Shown: positions 34,511 to 42,693, numbered from the stretch's first letter. The stretch: DNA of 64,000 nt from Qipengyuania oceanensis (GCF_009827535.1 NZ_WTYN01000001.1:1-64000); one strand, 5' to 3'. Numbers and translations are program-made. The notes: generated by a model from the sequence alone, not told the origin.

Positions 34511-34939
34511 ATGGCTCATTGCTATTATCACGCCCTATCGTCGGTCCGGAAATGGGGAGGGGTGGTGGAAGATTACCTGCCGCTCCACCAATGGTTTGAC
34601 CAGTCGAAGGCGATCTTTGCTGATCCGCGGCACCGGGCCCTCCGGCACCATGCCGAAGGCATCTTCATGCTCGAGACGCTGTTCGGGCCTACTATCGTCA
34701 ACGCCGACAGCCGTGTCGTGCCCGTTCGCCTTGTAGGCGAGCAGCACGTCCGCGAGGACTTGGGTACGATTCCTTCCTTTGCGGATTGGGGGCGCCTAAT
34801 CACGCCCCAAGACTGGATGTTGCGGGGTCATCGTTTGGACGAGCCTATGCATCTTGGTACTGTGGAGACTGGTGCTGGCAGTGCGTTTTCGGGTGGTCTT
34901 TCGCCCGCTTCGGGAGGAGCTTTCGTTGTCGAGATATGA
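34511..34939 (+). CDS. DUF6915 family protein
   Basis: The 142-residue product begins MAHCYYHALSSVRKWGG and continues with DYLPLHQWFDQSK, HHAEGIFMLETLFG and VGEQHVREDLG, the set typical of DUF6915 proteins. It is widespread beside DUF6878 on plasmids. The His-rich spacing could bind a metal, but no activity is known. The C-terminal 35 residues look less conserved. Confidence 0.7.
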   Translation: MAHCYYHALSSVRKWGGVVEDYLPLHQWFDQSKAIFADPRHRALRHHAEGIFMLETLFGPTIVNADSRVVPVRLVGEQHVREDLGTIPSFADWGRLITPQDWMLRGHRLDEPMHLGTVETGAGSAFSGGLSPASGGAFVVEI

Positions 34940-35237
34940 TGCAGCCTTCGAGGCGGGCAAGGTCAGGGGGTACGTCGCAGCCCGTTAACGCGAAAAGTCA
35001 TGGCTTGGCCTGTGCAAGGCACTCGGGACCAACCCGGCCTGTAAGCAAACCTTTCCTGAAGCATCCCCGTCGAGACGCGCAACCCCGATCAGGTCCGGCC
35101 GAGTTGCCGGGCTGCGCCCGGCTGCCCGCACCACCCGAACCAGATCGAGGTTTCCCTTCGGTGCGCTTCGCCGTGGCCGCTTCCTAGTCGGGTTTGCAGC
35201 CGGGATGGACCCGGAATGCTCGATCAGGAGAAAGACC
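34940..35237. other. intergenic region upstream of ssb
   Basis: No supported gene is present in this 298-nt stretch. It is GC-rich with several short inverted stretches (for example GCCGGGCTGCGCCCGGC near 35109) that could form a leader structure. The ssb ribosome-binding site CAGGAG lies at its end. Confidence 0.4.
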
Positions 35238-35627
35238 ATGACCAATCTCGTAATCCTCGTTGGCCGCATCGCCCGCGATCCCGAAACCCGCACCACCCAG
35301 GGCGGCACCAACATCACCTCGATCTCGGTCGTCACCGACCGTCCCGCCCGCAAGGACGGCAAGACCTACAAGGACGAAAACGGCTACACCGCCAAGGACA
35401 GCGAATTCCACCGAGTGACCTGCTTCAACGGTCTCGGCCAGAACGTCGCCAAGTACTGCACCAAGGGCCAGCTCGTGACGGTTGAGGGGCGCATCCACTA
35501 TACGCAGTGGGAAGACCAGGACGGCGCCAAGCGCTACGGCTGCGAGATCATCGCTGACAAGGTGGACTTCCTCACCAAGGGGCGGGCGTCGAACAATGAG
35601 GGTGCGCCCGACATCGATGAGGACTGA
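35238..35627 (+). CDS. ssb: single-stranded DNA-binding protein
   Basis: The 129-residue protein has the OB fold of SSB: NLVILVGRIARDPETRTT, then SEFHRVTCFNGLGQNVAKY, KGQLVTVEGRIHYTQWED and YGCEIIADKVDFL. It coats single-stranded element DNA during replication or transfer. ATG 35238 is chosen over 35205 because CAGGAGAAAGACC precedes it. The C terminus ends APDIDED instead of the canonical DDDIPF-type tip, so partner recruitment may differ. A terminator follows at 35646-35682. Confidence 0.9.
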   Translation: MTNLVILVGRIARDPETRTTQGGTNITSISVVTDRPARKDGKTYKDENGYTAKDSEFHRVTCFNGLGQNVAKYCTKGQLVTVEGRIHYTQWEDQDGAKRYGCEIIADKVDFLTKGRASNNEGAPDIDED

Positions 35628-35645
35628 GCGCCTTCCGCAAACAAC

Positions 35646-35682
35646 AAGGCTCCGATGGTTCGCGCCATCGGGGCCTTTTTTG
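35646..35682 (+). terminator. Rho-independent terminator after ssb
   Basis: AAGGC-T-CCGATGG pairs with CCATCGG-G-GCCTT around a short loop, followed by a T run. Confidence 0.85.
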
Positions 35683-35743
35683 TGATCGCTGGCGTGAACG
35701 GCGGGGCGGGGCATCGAGCCCACACCCCGCCGCGGTTGAAGTG

Positions 35744-35974
35744 TCAGGCGGGGGAAAGCCGCTTGAGAGCATCGCCGATCCCGATGGTAAGCGATGCGCG
35801 GATGAGCTGCTTCAGTTGCGCGGGTTCGATCGTCTCGGCTCCGCATTCAAGAAGAACCTTGCCCAGTTCGCCGGCTGCTTCATCACGGAGCCTGGCCTCC
35901 TGTGCATCGAGTTCTTCGCGCTGCTCGCGCAGCTTCTTGAGCGCATTACGCGCGCTCGGTTTGGACCTGGCCAT
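35744..35974 (-). CDS. DUF6437 family protein
   Basis: The 76-residue coiled-coil-rich protein (MARSKPSARNALKKLREQRE; LDAQEARLRDEAAGELGKVLLECG; final helix LKQLIRASL) matches the DUF6437 family of small plasmid-encoded proteins as I recall it. ATG 35974 is chosen because the frame above it has no family similarity. It is convergent with ssb and lies past the ssb terminator. It may bind nucleic acid or another element protein; the function is unknown. Confidence 0.65.
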   Translation of the reverse strand: MARSKPSARNALKKLREQREELDAQEARLRDEAAGELGKVLLECGAETIEPAQLKQLIRASLTIGIGDALKRLSPA

Positions 35975-36300
35975 CAGATTGTCCTTTCGCTGGCCGTTGG
36001 TCCCCTCCACGCGCGACAGTGCCAGCATGGGGCCATGTAGGAAAACGGTTTTTGCCGCGATGCTAGTGCTTCTCACGCTGACGTTGGAGAGGTCTCTCTC
36101 GCAGAAAGTCCAAGTGTGATGCGGGCTTTGGGGCCGCGTCAAGGACGACGGGGCCCCACCATTTTTACCGGGCAAGCCCGGCAAAAATCGTTTCCCCCAT
36201 CGCCGCTTCGCGGCCGCGCTATGCGCGGTCCCTGACCCGGCCCGTCACCCACATCCTCGCAGCTCCTGATGCGACGCATCGAACATCAGGAGGAAAGATC
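35975..36300. other. intergenic region around the palindrome
   Basis: This 326-nt region upstream of the DUF6437 gene holds the palindrome 36162-36187 and, near its end, TCCTGATG...CATCAGGA arms (about 36267-36293) just before the ribosome-binding site of 36301. No gene is supported. Confidence 0.4.
36162..36187. repeat. strong palindrome
   Basis: TTTTT-A-CCGGGC-AA-GCCCGG-C-AAAAA is a nearly perfect palindrome with a 2-nt loop. It has no downstream T run outside the stem on either strand, so it is more likely a structural or recombination element than a simple terminator. Confidence 0.55.
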
Positions 36301-36537
36301 ATGTACGCTTCACTGAATATCGCGCAGGGTTCATTCCAGGCAGATCAGGCAGCCTTCGTTGCCGCACTCGACAAGGCTCATGCCCGGTCCCTTCACAGCT
36401 ACTTCACCCAATATGTCCTGACCGATGGTGAGGCAGGTTACATCGCGGTCGATGAGGGCGATTACGGCGCACTGCCCAAGGCCATGCTGGACCGGGTCAT
36501 CGACACAGTGCCTGGAAAGCTGAGCGATGAATTCTGA
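36301..36537 (+). CDS. small conserved element protein, 78 aa
   Basis: AGGAGG precedes ATG 36301. The product is acidic and helical (QADQAAFVAALDKAHARSLHSYF) with a C-terminal DEGDYGALPKAMLDRV stretch. No family is known to me. It closes the plus-strand element genes and is followed by a terminator (36546-36585). Confidence 0.55.
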   Translation: MYASLNIAQGSFQADQAAFVAALDKAHARSLHSYFTQYVLTDGEAGYIAVDEGDYGALPKAMLDRVIDTVPGKLSDEF

Positions 36538-36545
36538 TGCCACAC

Positions 36546-36585
36546 AAAAGGAGGAAGTCCGTCAGGGCTTCCTCCTTTCTTTTTG
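36546..36585 (+). terminator. Rho-independent terminator
   Basis: AGGAGGAAG pairs with CTTCCTCCT around a 10-nt loop, followed by TTTCTTTTTG. Confidence 0.85.
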
Positions 36586-36639
36586 CTCGGGTCCCGTATT
36601 GTCGCTCCCGTAGGCATCGCGCGAGCATTCCCTGCAGCA

Positions 36640-36828
36640 TCAGCCCTCGGCGGTAGACGCATCGATTTCCTCCAGCCGATCGGGCAACTCGAGTACCTTC
36701 ATGGCCGCTGCTGAAATGGCTTCGGCCTTCGTCGGAAAGGCTTCCGCCGAACTGATCGATACGCCGTCGGAATAGGTCACGGTTGCCTGGAAACCATTGC
36801 CTTTGGGTGTCGCGCTCAGTGTTACGTC
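36640..36828 (-). pseudogene. truncated element gene at the right junction
   Basis: Reading the minus strand into the stop at 36640-36642 gives a coding-like frame (VTLSATPKGNGFQATVTYSD, EAFPTKAEAISAAAMKVLE, LPDRLEEIDASTAEG). The open frame continues into thioesterase sequence at about 36.83 kb, so its 5' part is missing. The protein is unrecognised and probably an element hypothetical cut by the junction. Confidence 0.45.
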
Positions 36829-37142
36829 ACCTGGTGGGTCTGCGAATGCTGGACCAGCACATGAACTATCGCGACATGGCGCACGGCGGCGTTCTGTCGA
36901 CCTTTGCCGATGTCGCGATGAGCTGGCAGGTGCACGCCAGCGAAGACCCGCCGCTGCCGGTTTCGACGATCACGCTTGCGGTCAATTTTCTCGCGCCTGC
37001 GCGGCTGGGCGACTGGCTGGTCGCCGACATGCGGATCGACCGGCTGGGCAAGCGGGTCGCCTATTGCTCGGGCCACATCCTGCGCGGGGAAGAAGTGCTC
37101 GCGACGGCCACGGCGAGCTTCGCGGTAATCCGCAGGATTTAG
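36783..37142 (+). pseudogene. PaaI-type hotdog thioesterase, 5'-truncated
   Basis: From about residue 19 (GLRMLDQHMNYRDMAHGGVL) the sequence is a 4HBT/PaaI hotdog domain with the catalytic HGG region and VNFLAPARLGDWL, VAYCSGHILRGEE and ATATASFAVI. Family members are normally 140-160 residues; about 100 native residues remain and the first 18 codons come from element DNA. An ATG at 36846 could start a shortened product, but it would lack the first strand and helix region. The gene would have hydrolysed acyl-CoAs in the catabolic cluster. Confidence 0.6.
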
Positions 37143-37696
37143 CGGGCGCCTCGCCACGGGGCGGCGACCGGCGTCGAAGGATCGCGATCGTCGTGATACC
37201 CTGCCGCTCCCTCGGGCACTTCGGACAGGTCGATTCCTTCCAGTTCGCGATATTCGCGCCAGTCGTAGAGACCCTTGCGGCTGGCGATCCGCCATGCGCC
37301 GCCACGCCGTTCGAACCGGTCGACATACCGCCCGGCAATGACCGCCGAATAGGTCCTGCCCTTGTCGGGGAACACGTCGGTCGTCGCATATCCTGCCGGT
37401 ACGGTGTGCATGGCGGTCATGTAGGTCTCGCAATGCGCGATGTCGGCATCGGCGAAGGTGATGATCGTCTGGCCGAGCTGGTGCTGGGTAGCGAGGCACG
37501 GGTCGATGACTGCTTTGGCCTGCTCGACGAAGCCTTGCCAGTCTCCCTCGATCGGGCCGAAACCGAACAGGGCATCGGCGTGGAACAGCTTCTCCATCAT
37601 GTCCCAGCGCCGCCGGTCGATGGCATGGGCATAGAGCGTGATGATCTCGCGGATTGCCTCGCGGTCCTCGATCCTGCCGTCGAATGCCTGTGTCAT
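37139..37696 (-). CDS. NTF2-like (SnoaL) protein
   Basis: The 185-residue protein fits the SnoaL-like NTF2 superfamily: MTQAFDGRIEDREAIREIIT, ALYAHAIDRRRWDMMEKLF, FADADIAHCETYMTAMH and YVDRFERRGGAWRIA. Relatives in degradative clusters act as dehydratases, isomerases or hydratases on small rings. ATG 37696 overlaps the MDR stop by 4 nt, so the two are translationally coupled. It converges with the thioesterase remnant, sharing 4 nt. Confidence 0.8.
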   Translation of the reverse strand: MTQAFDGRIEDREAIREIITLYAHAIDRRRWDMMEKLFHADALFGFGPIEGDWQGFVEQAKAVIDPCLATQHQLGQTIITFADADIAHCETYMTAMHTVPAGYATTDVFPDKGRTYSAVIAGRYVDRFERRGGAWRIASRKGLYDWREYRELEGIDLSEVPEGAAGYHDDRDPSTPVAAPWRGAR

Positions 37697-38691
37697 TGAT
37701 CGAGCTCCACGATGACCTTGCCGATATTGCCGCCGGTGAACAGCTTCGCATATGCGGAGAGCACATTCTCGAGACCCCGCGTCGTATCGTAGGGCATGAT
37801 CAGTTCGCCAGCCTCGTGCCACTGTTTCAGGCGCACAGTCAGTTCCGGCCCGTGCTGCATGAAATCGGGCGAGAAGAAGCCCTCGATCCGCAGTCGCCGC
37901 ATCAGCACCTGGTCGAATTCCTGCGGCGCGGTGCGGCTGCCGCCGTAATCCGCCAACAGGCCACACACTGCGATCCGGCCATAGTGGTTCATCCGGGTGA
38001 GAACATCGTCGAGCATCGCACCGCCGACATTGTCGAAGTAGACGTCGATCCCGCCGATCGCATCGAGAGCTTGGCCGATATTGCCGGCCTTGTAGTCGAT
38101 CGCCCCTGCCAGCCCGAGTTCGCCGGTCAGGTAAGCACATTTTTCCGGCCCTCCTGCGATGCCCCAGGTCTCGCAGCCGAGCAGCCTTGCGATCTCCACC
38201 GCGAGAATCCCGGTCGCGCCCGCTGCGGCGGAGATCAGCACTTTCTCTCCCGGCTTTGCCGCACCGGTTTTCTCGATGCCCCACAGCGCGGTCCACCCGT
38301 TCATGCCGAGCGGGCCGAACCAGGCGCGCTTGTCGGCCACATCCTCGTCCAGCAGGACCGCGCCCGACATCACCGCGTCGACGCAACTGTAATCGGCCCA
38401 ATTGCCGAATGTTCGCACCAGCGCGCCCTCGGGGAAAGCCTCGTAGCGCGAAGCGACGACGCGACCGATCGCGAGCCCGACCATCGGCGTACCGAGCGGC
38501 AGGGGCGGCTGGTATCCGTCTTCCCGCGCGGTCATCCACATGCGGGTGCCCGCGTCCATCGAAAGCAATTCGTTGCGGATGAGGATTTCGCCGTCCCCGG
38601 GTTCCGGCACGGGGGCGGACTGCAGCGACAGGGCCGAAGCAAAGCCATTGCCTTCGGGGCGTGCGTCGAGGCGCCAGAAGCGATTGTTCAT
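37693..38691 (-). CDS. zinc-independent NADP-dependent oxidoreductase (MDR superfamily)
   Basis: The 332-residue protein belongs to the LTB4DH/YfmJ group of medium-chain dehydrogenases: NELLSMDAGTRMWM, a GAVLL core, VLISAAAGATGILAVEIARLLG cofactor-binding region in split form, DVYFDNVGG and GRIAVCGLLADYGG. It probably reduces an alpha,beta-unsaturated ketone in the catabolic route. ATG 38691 is preferred to 38703 because MNNRFWRLDARPEG is family-like. It diverges from the NmrA-type gene across 138 nt. Confidence 0.85.
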   Translation of the reverse strand: MNNRFWRLDARPEGNGFASALSLQSAPVPEPGDGEILIRNELLSMDAGTRMWMTAREDGYQPPLPLGTPMVGLAIGRVVASRYEAFPEGALVRTFGNWADYSCVDAVMSGAVLLDEDVADKRAWFGPLGMNGWTALWGIEKTGAAKPGEKVLISAAAGATGILAVEIARLLGCETWGIAGGPEKCAYLTGELGLAGAIDYKAGNIGQALDAIGGIDVYFDNVGGAMLDDVLTRMNHYGRIAVCGLLADYGGSRTAPQEFDQVLMRRLRIEGFFSPDFMQHGPELTVRLKQWHEAGELIMPYDTTRGLENVLSAYAKLFTGGNIGKVIVELDQ

Positions 38692-38829
38692 GGACACTCG
38701 CATGCGGGCGAGCGCCGGGCGGGAGCAATCCTGTTTTTCGCTAGGGCGCTATCAAAATGGTCCGGCGCGCGGGGTGCCCGGGCGGGTTAGCAACGCGCAT
38801 GATCCGCAAGAGATCGGGAGAGAATTGAT

Positions 38830-39777
38830 ATGGCATTGGTTACCGTTATCGGCGCATCCGGGCGGCAAGGCATGGCGCAGGTGAGGCAGGCGCTCGAAGC
38901 GGGTTACGACGTGCGCGCCATCTCGCGCAGTCAGGATCCGTTCGCCGGCGAGAAGATCAACGGCATCGACAAGGTCGAGATCCGCCCCATGGACCTCTAC
39001 GACACATCGACCTTCAAGGATGCGCTCGAAGGCAGCGATTACATCTTCTACACCCACCCGCTGCAGGCACGCGCCGATCGCGCGGTGCTGGTCGGGCAGG
39101 TCGGCGCCGCGGCAGCCGATCTGGGCGTCAAGCGGGTCGTGTGGAACACCTCCAGCTGGATCCCCGACAAGCCGGGTGATGCGCACACCTATGCCGGCAA
39201 TACCGCGGGAATCAACGCGCTGTGGCGCTCGGGTGCGCCGGGCACGGTCTTCGGTTCCGTGCTGTTCATGGACAATCTGCTGACCAACTGGGCGCGACCC
39301 TTCATCGTGAACGAAGGGCGCTACGTCTATCCGCACAATCCGCAGCTCGAAGCGAACTGGATCAGCCTCGACGACGTCGCGAAGTTCATGCTTGCCAGCT
39401 TGGAGCGGCCCGACATGGAAGGCGCCTGGCTCAATATCGGCGGACCCGAGCGCCTGCGCGGACCCGATGTCGCGAAGACCCTGTCCAAGGCGCTCGACAA
39501 GGAAATCGCCTACAATCCGTGCACGCCGGAAGAATTCGGGCGGTACCTGGTCGAAGCCGCGGGCGACGACATGCCCGAGGAAATGCGCGACGAGTTCGCC
39601 AAGGGCATCCAGGCATTCTACGAATACAACAACACCGCGCCGACCAAGCCCTTCGAGGTCGACATGGACCACGTCTACGAGCGTTTTCCGGAACTGGAAG
39701 GCAAGCTCGAACCGTTGCAGGAATGGGCGGACCGGCAGGACTGGGGCGAAAGCAACCACCGCCCGGCTTTCGGGTAG
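38830..39777 (+). CDS. NmrA-like NAD(P)-binding protein (atypical SDR)
   Basis: The 315-residue protein has the Rossmann motif VTVIGASGRQGMAQ at its start, MDLYDTSTFKDALEGSDY and ISLDDVAKFMLAS, typical of the NmrA/HSCARG branch. It lacks an obvious Yx3K catalytic pair, so it may be a redox sensor or an isomerase/reductase. A terminator at 39806-39834 ends the transcript. Its position next to oxidoreductases suggests a catabolic or control role. Confidence 0.78.
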   Translation: MALVTVIGASGRQGMAQVRQALEAGYDVRAISRSQDPFAGEKINGIDKVEIRPMDLYDTSTFKDALEGSDYIFYTHPLQARADRAVLVGQVGAAAADLGVKRVVWNTSSWIPDKPGDAHTYAGNTAGINALWRSGAPGTVFGSVLFMDNLLTNWARPFIVNEGRYVYPHNPQLEANWISLDDVAKFMLASLERPDMEGAWLNIGGPERLRGPDVAKTLSKALDKEIAYNPCTPEEFGRYLVEAAGDDMPEEMRDEFAKGIQAFYEYNNTAPTKPFEVDMDHVYERFPELEGKLEPLQEWADRQDWGESNHRPAFG

Positions 39778-39805
39778 GCTCGGCTTCCAGGCGCGAGAGA
39801 CAGGA

Positions 39806-39834
39806 CGGGGGGCGCCGGACAGCGCCCCCCTTTT
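39806..39834. terminator. Rho-independent terminator
   Basis: GGGGGGCGC and GCGCCCCCC form a strong stem with a short loop followed by TTTTCTG on the plus strand. It separates the NmrA-like gene from the convergent terC-like gene. Confidence 0.85.
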
Positions 39835-39850
39835 CTGTTGGTTGCGAGGC

Positions 39851-40861
39851 CTAGGGGCGGATCTCGTCATGCGGCAGTTGTGGTGCCGCGTCCTCGCCGT
39901 GGCGGGTCTTCCACAGCGAGTAGAGCACGCCGCCTGCGATCAGCGCCGCGGTGACCCCCAGGCTCAACGCCGGCGGGAACTTGCCGCCGTCGAGCAGGAA
40001 GTCGGAGACGAAGATCTTCGACCCGATGAATACCAGCACCGCAGCAAGCGCATACTTGAGGTAGTAGAACCGGTGGATCATGGCTGAGAGCGCGAAGTAG
40101 AGCGCCCTGAGGCCCAGGATCGCCATGATATTGCTGGTGTAGACGATGAACGTGTCGGTCGTGATCGCGAAGATCGCCGGCACGCTGTCGACCGCGAAGA
40201 CGAGGTCGGCGAGGTTGATCACCACCAGCGCGAGGAACAGCGGGGTCGCCGCGCGCACCATCTTGCCGGTCCTCTCGTCGGGCACCTTCACGAAGAAGTG
40301 CTGCGCGTGCAGTTCCTTCGTCACCCGCATGTGGGTGGAGATCCACTTCACCACCCGGTTGTTCGCGATGTCGGGATCGTGATCGCCCGCGAAAAACATC
40401 TTGATGCCGGTGAAAATCAGGAAGGCGGCGAAGATGTAGAGCACCCAGTAGGCCTGCTCGACCAGCGCGGCGCCGCCCGCGATCATCAGTCCGCGAAGAA
40501 CGATGACCGCGATGATGCCCCACAGCAGGGCGCGGTACTGGTACTTCGGCGGGATCGCGAAGAAGGTGAAGATCAGGCTGATCACGAAGACATTGTCGAT
40601 CGACAGCGCCTTCTCGATGAAGAAGCCGGTGTAATATTGCATTCCAAACTCGGCGCCGCGCTCGAACCAAATCCAGGCGCCGAAGGCCATGGCGATGGCG
40701 ATGTAGAAGGCGGTCAGCTTCAGGCTTTCGCCGATCCCCATTTCGCGGTCCTCCTTGTGGAGGACGCCGAGGTCGAACGCGGTCAGGCCGGCGACAATCG
40801 CGAGGAAAGCCAGCCAGAACCAGGCAGGGGTGCCGAGGAAATCGGCAGTCAGAAATTCCAT
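39851..40861 (-). CDS. TerC/Alx family membrane protein
   Basis: The 336-residue integral membrane protein has about nine hydrophobic helices and the TerC signature acidic motifs EKALSIDNVFVISLIF and INLADLVFAVDSVPAIFA. Characterised relatives export manganese or relate to tellurite and alkaline stress. ATG 40861 follows a strong hairpin (about 40887-40912) in the leader, which could regulate translation; I could not match it to a full yybP-ykoY riboswitch. No adjacent gene shares an obvious role. Confidence 0.9.
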   Translation of the reverse strand: MEFLTADFLGTPAWFWLAFLAIVAGLTAFDLGVLHKEDREMGIGESLKLTAFYIAIAMAFGAWIWFERGAEFGMQYYTGFFIEKALSIDNVFVISLIFTFFAIPPKYQYRALLWGIIAVIVLRGLMIAGGAALVEQAYWVLYIFAAFLIFTGIKMFFAGDHDPDIANNRVVKWISTHMRVTKELHAQHFFVKVPDERTGKMVRAATPLFLALVVINLADLVFAVDSVPAIFAITTDTFIVYTSNIMAILGLRALYFALSAMIHRFYYLKYALAAVLVFIGSKIFVSDFLLDGGKFPPALSLGVTAALIAGGVLYSLWKTRHGEDAAPQLPHDEIRP

Positions 40862-40922
40862 TGTATCGCTCCCGAACAGGATAGCTGGCGGGGAGCGTTC
40901 CGGCTCCCCGCCACGGCGGGCG

Positions 40923-41216
40923 TCATGCGCCGGCTGGCATGTTTCGCAGGGACGCCGTCCTCATCCGGCGCCTGATGGCCATCTCGAACGTCTTGAGCCG
41001 CAGGATCCGAAACGGATCGCCATTTGACCTTTGAAGCTCTGCACGCAGCAGGCGATCGAGCTTCTGGTGGCGCTCCAGCAGTCTGAAAAGATAATCGGAC
41101 ACGAGTCGATACTCCCTATCGAACGGGGTTGGTTCGATCGGATGGTCCGACGTGACTGGAAGGGGGGAAAGCCGATCCGGGCCACATCGGATAGATCCGA
41201 TGCGGTCCGACATCAC
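40923..41216 (-). CDS. YdcH/DUF465-like small protein
   Basis: The 97-residue product ends in a YdcH-like region (RLVSDYLFRLLERHQKLDRLL, LQRSNGDPFRILRLKTFEMAI) rich in charge. DUF465 proteins of 50-100 residues are common in alphaproteobacteria with unknown function. The start is uncertain; initiation within the first 30 codons is likely because the N-terminal part is poorly conserved. It lies upstream of terC on the same strand with 61 nt between. Confidence 0.5.
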   Translation of the reverse strand: MMSDRIGSIRCGPDRLSPLPVTSDHPIEPTPFDREYRLVSDYLFRLLERHQKLDRLLRAELQRSNGDPFRILRLKTFEMAIRRRMRTASLRNMPAGA

Positions 41217-41361
41217 GCATGCATCGCCTTCAGGCCGATGCGACGCGCCAGAGGGGCCCGGTCCGCAAGATCAATCTAGTGTGCGCGCGCCCTTTGACAA
41301 GATGTCTAACGCGCCGAGCGGCAGCCAGCAGCGCATGGGCGCTTTCGGGGTTCGGAGATGT

Positions 41362-42591
41362 CTATTCGGCGGCTTCGGCCATCTCGCGCCTGAAAATGCC
41401 CTGCAGATCGTCGTCGCTCGCGTTGACGAGCTTGTCGACCCACTGGTGGAAGACCTGGCCGCCTTTCTCGTTTCGACCGAACAGGACGTGCTCCATCATG
41501 CCGGACTGCAACGCCTCGTGCTGGCGCTTGCCGGTCTTGTAGTCCTCGTCCCGCACGACGATCTCGAGGAAGTCGAACTGTTCGTGCGCGGCCTTGATCT
41601 TGGCCTCGTCGTCCGGCTCCTGTTCCATGACGTAATACTGGGTGGTGAAGCTCTCGCCGACCTCGCTGCCGGGAAACAGCTGGCTGATCATCGCGCCGCG
41701 CAGACCGCCGCCGTAGAAGCTGGCGATGGAGATGTGCGGGAAAATGGTCCAGACGCCCTGGACCAGCACTTCGTAGGACAGGTCCTCGTCCGCGATCTGT
41801 GTGAGGTCGATCTGCTGGTCGTCGTCCGACTGGACCTTGACGGCGAACTTGGTCGGCGTGGACAGCCGCTGGTGGGGGCCGAAGGCGAAGTAGTTCGCGC
41901 GGTTGTAGAAATCCGCGCCGAACGTGTCCTTGTGCAGCACCGGCAGGTGGTAGAAATCGAGATATCCGTCGTAGGCCGTCTTCCAGTTCGGGCCGGGCAG
42001 GGTGCGCTGGCTGAACAGGTGCCAGTTCTCGAAGCCGAAGGCGGACAGCAGTTCGTCATAGCCGCACAGGTAATCCGCGATATCGAGCTTGGACTTCGGG
42101 TCGAGGGTCGCCCAGATCAGCCCGGCGCTTTCGTAACAGGGAAAGCGCGTGAGGCAGTGCGCGGCCTTGTCGATCTTGCCGAAATCCTGCGGGCTGGCGA
42201 CACCAAGAAGCTCGCCGTTGTTCTTGAAAGTCCAGCCGTGATAGCCGCACAGGAAGCGGCTCGCGTTGCCGATACCCTCGGCGATCGGATTGCCACGGTG
42301 CGTACACATGTTGAGAAATGCGGCGACCGTGCCGTCCTTCTGGCGGGTCAACAGCAGCGGTACGCCGCAAATGTCCATCGCCTTGTAATCGCCCGGTTCC
42401 GGCAGTTCGCACGACGGCGCGACCATGAGCGGCAGACGTTTGAAAATCTGCTTCTTCTCGCGTTCGAACAGCTGGGGATCGGTGTAGCTGGAGACAGGAA
42501 TGCGGACGACCTCGTCGGCGTACTCCATCGTGTCCGCCTCGCCGTGCGCGACCAGCGAGCGGGTCATCTCGATAAGCTTGTGCTGCGTCAT
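41362..42591 (-). CDS. Rieske-type ring-hydroxylating oxygenase alpha subunit (1)
   Basis: The 409-residue protein has the N-terminal Rieske [2Fe-2S] domain with CTHRGNP and CGYHGW supplying two Cys and two His ligands, and a C-terminal mononuclear iron domain with FYHLPVLHKDTFG (the two iron His). No beta subunit is encoded nearby, so it may be an alpha-only (homotrimeric) enzyme needing ferredoxin and reductase from elsewhere. ATG 42591 is chosen for its AGGA site. It follows the TonB receptor gene by 153 nt on the same strand. Confidence 0.88.
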   Translation of the reverse strand: MTQHKLIEMTRSLVAHGEADTMEYADEVVRIPVSSYTDPQLFEREKKQIFKRLPLMVAPSCELPEPGDYKAMDICGVPLLLTRQKDGTVAAFLNMCTHRGNPIAEGIGNASRFLCGYHGWTFKNNGELLGVASPQDFGKIDKAAHCLTRFPCYESAGLIWATLDPKSKLDIADYLCGYDELLSAFGFENWHLFSQRTLPGPNWKTAYDGYLDFYHLPVLHKDTFGADFYNRANYFAFGPHQRLSTPTKFAVKVQSDDDQQIDLTQIADEDLSYEVLVQGVWTIFPHISIASFYGGGLRGAMISQLFPGSEVGESFTTQYYVMEQEPDDEAKIKAAHEQFDFLEIVVRDEDYKTGKRQHEALQSGMMEHVLFGRNEKGGQVFHQWVDKLVNASDDDLQGIFRREMAEAAE

Positions 42592-42693
42592 GGGTCGATC
42601 CTGCTGATTTATTTCGATTCCTCGCAACTGTGCGCCGCCCAGGTCGCTGCGGCAATGATCACTTTTGCAAGGGGGAGGGCTACGGAAACAGAA

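Larger units (their letters stand above)
16188..36830. mobile_element. integrated element with P4-type integrase and plasmid/ICE-type backbone genes
   Basis: The element is bounded on the left by the tRNA-Met fragment and integrase and on the right by a junction near 36.83 kb, where an element gene and a thioesterase gene are both cut. It carries a transglycosylase, Toprim protein, methyltransferase-helicase, toxin-antitoxin pair, an ABC-like conflict module, ParB, ArdC-like, DUF2493, DUF6878, DUF6915, SSB and DUF6437 genes. There is no relaxase, coupling protein or type IV secretion gene, so it is probably non-autonomous or decayed. The right boundary is inferred from truncation and no second tRNA fragment was seen there. 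Confidence 0.6.

Noticed and set aside
36162-36187. Rho-independent terminator
   Set aside because: The T and A runs are inside the palindrome stem and no T run follows the hairpin on either strand.
40862-41020. yybP-ykoY manganese riboswitch upstream of terC
   Set aside because: A GGGGAG-like stretch and hairpin exist, but I cannot fit the conserved loops and helix P1 by eye.
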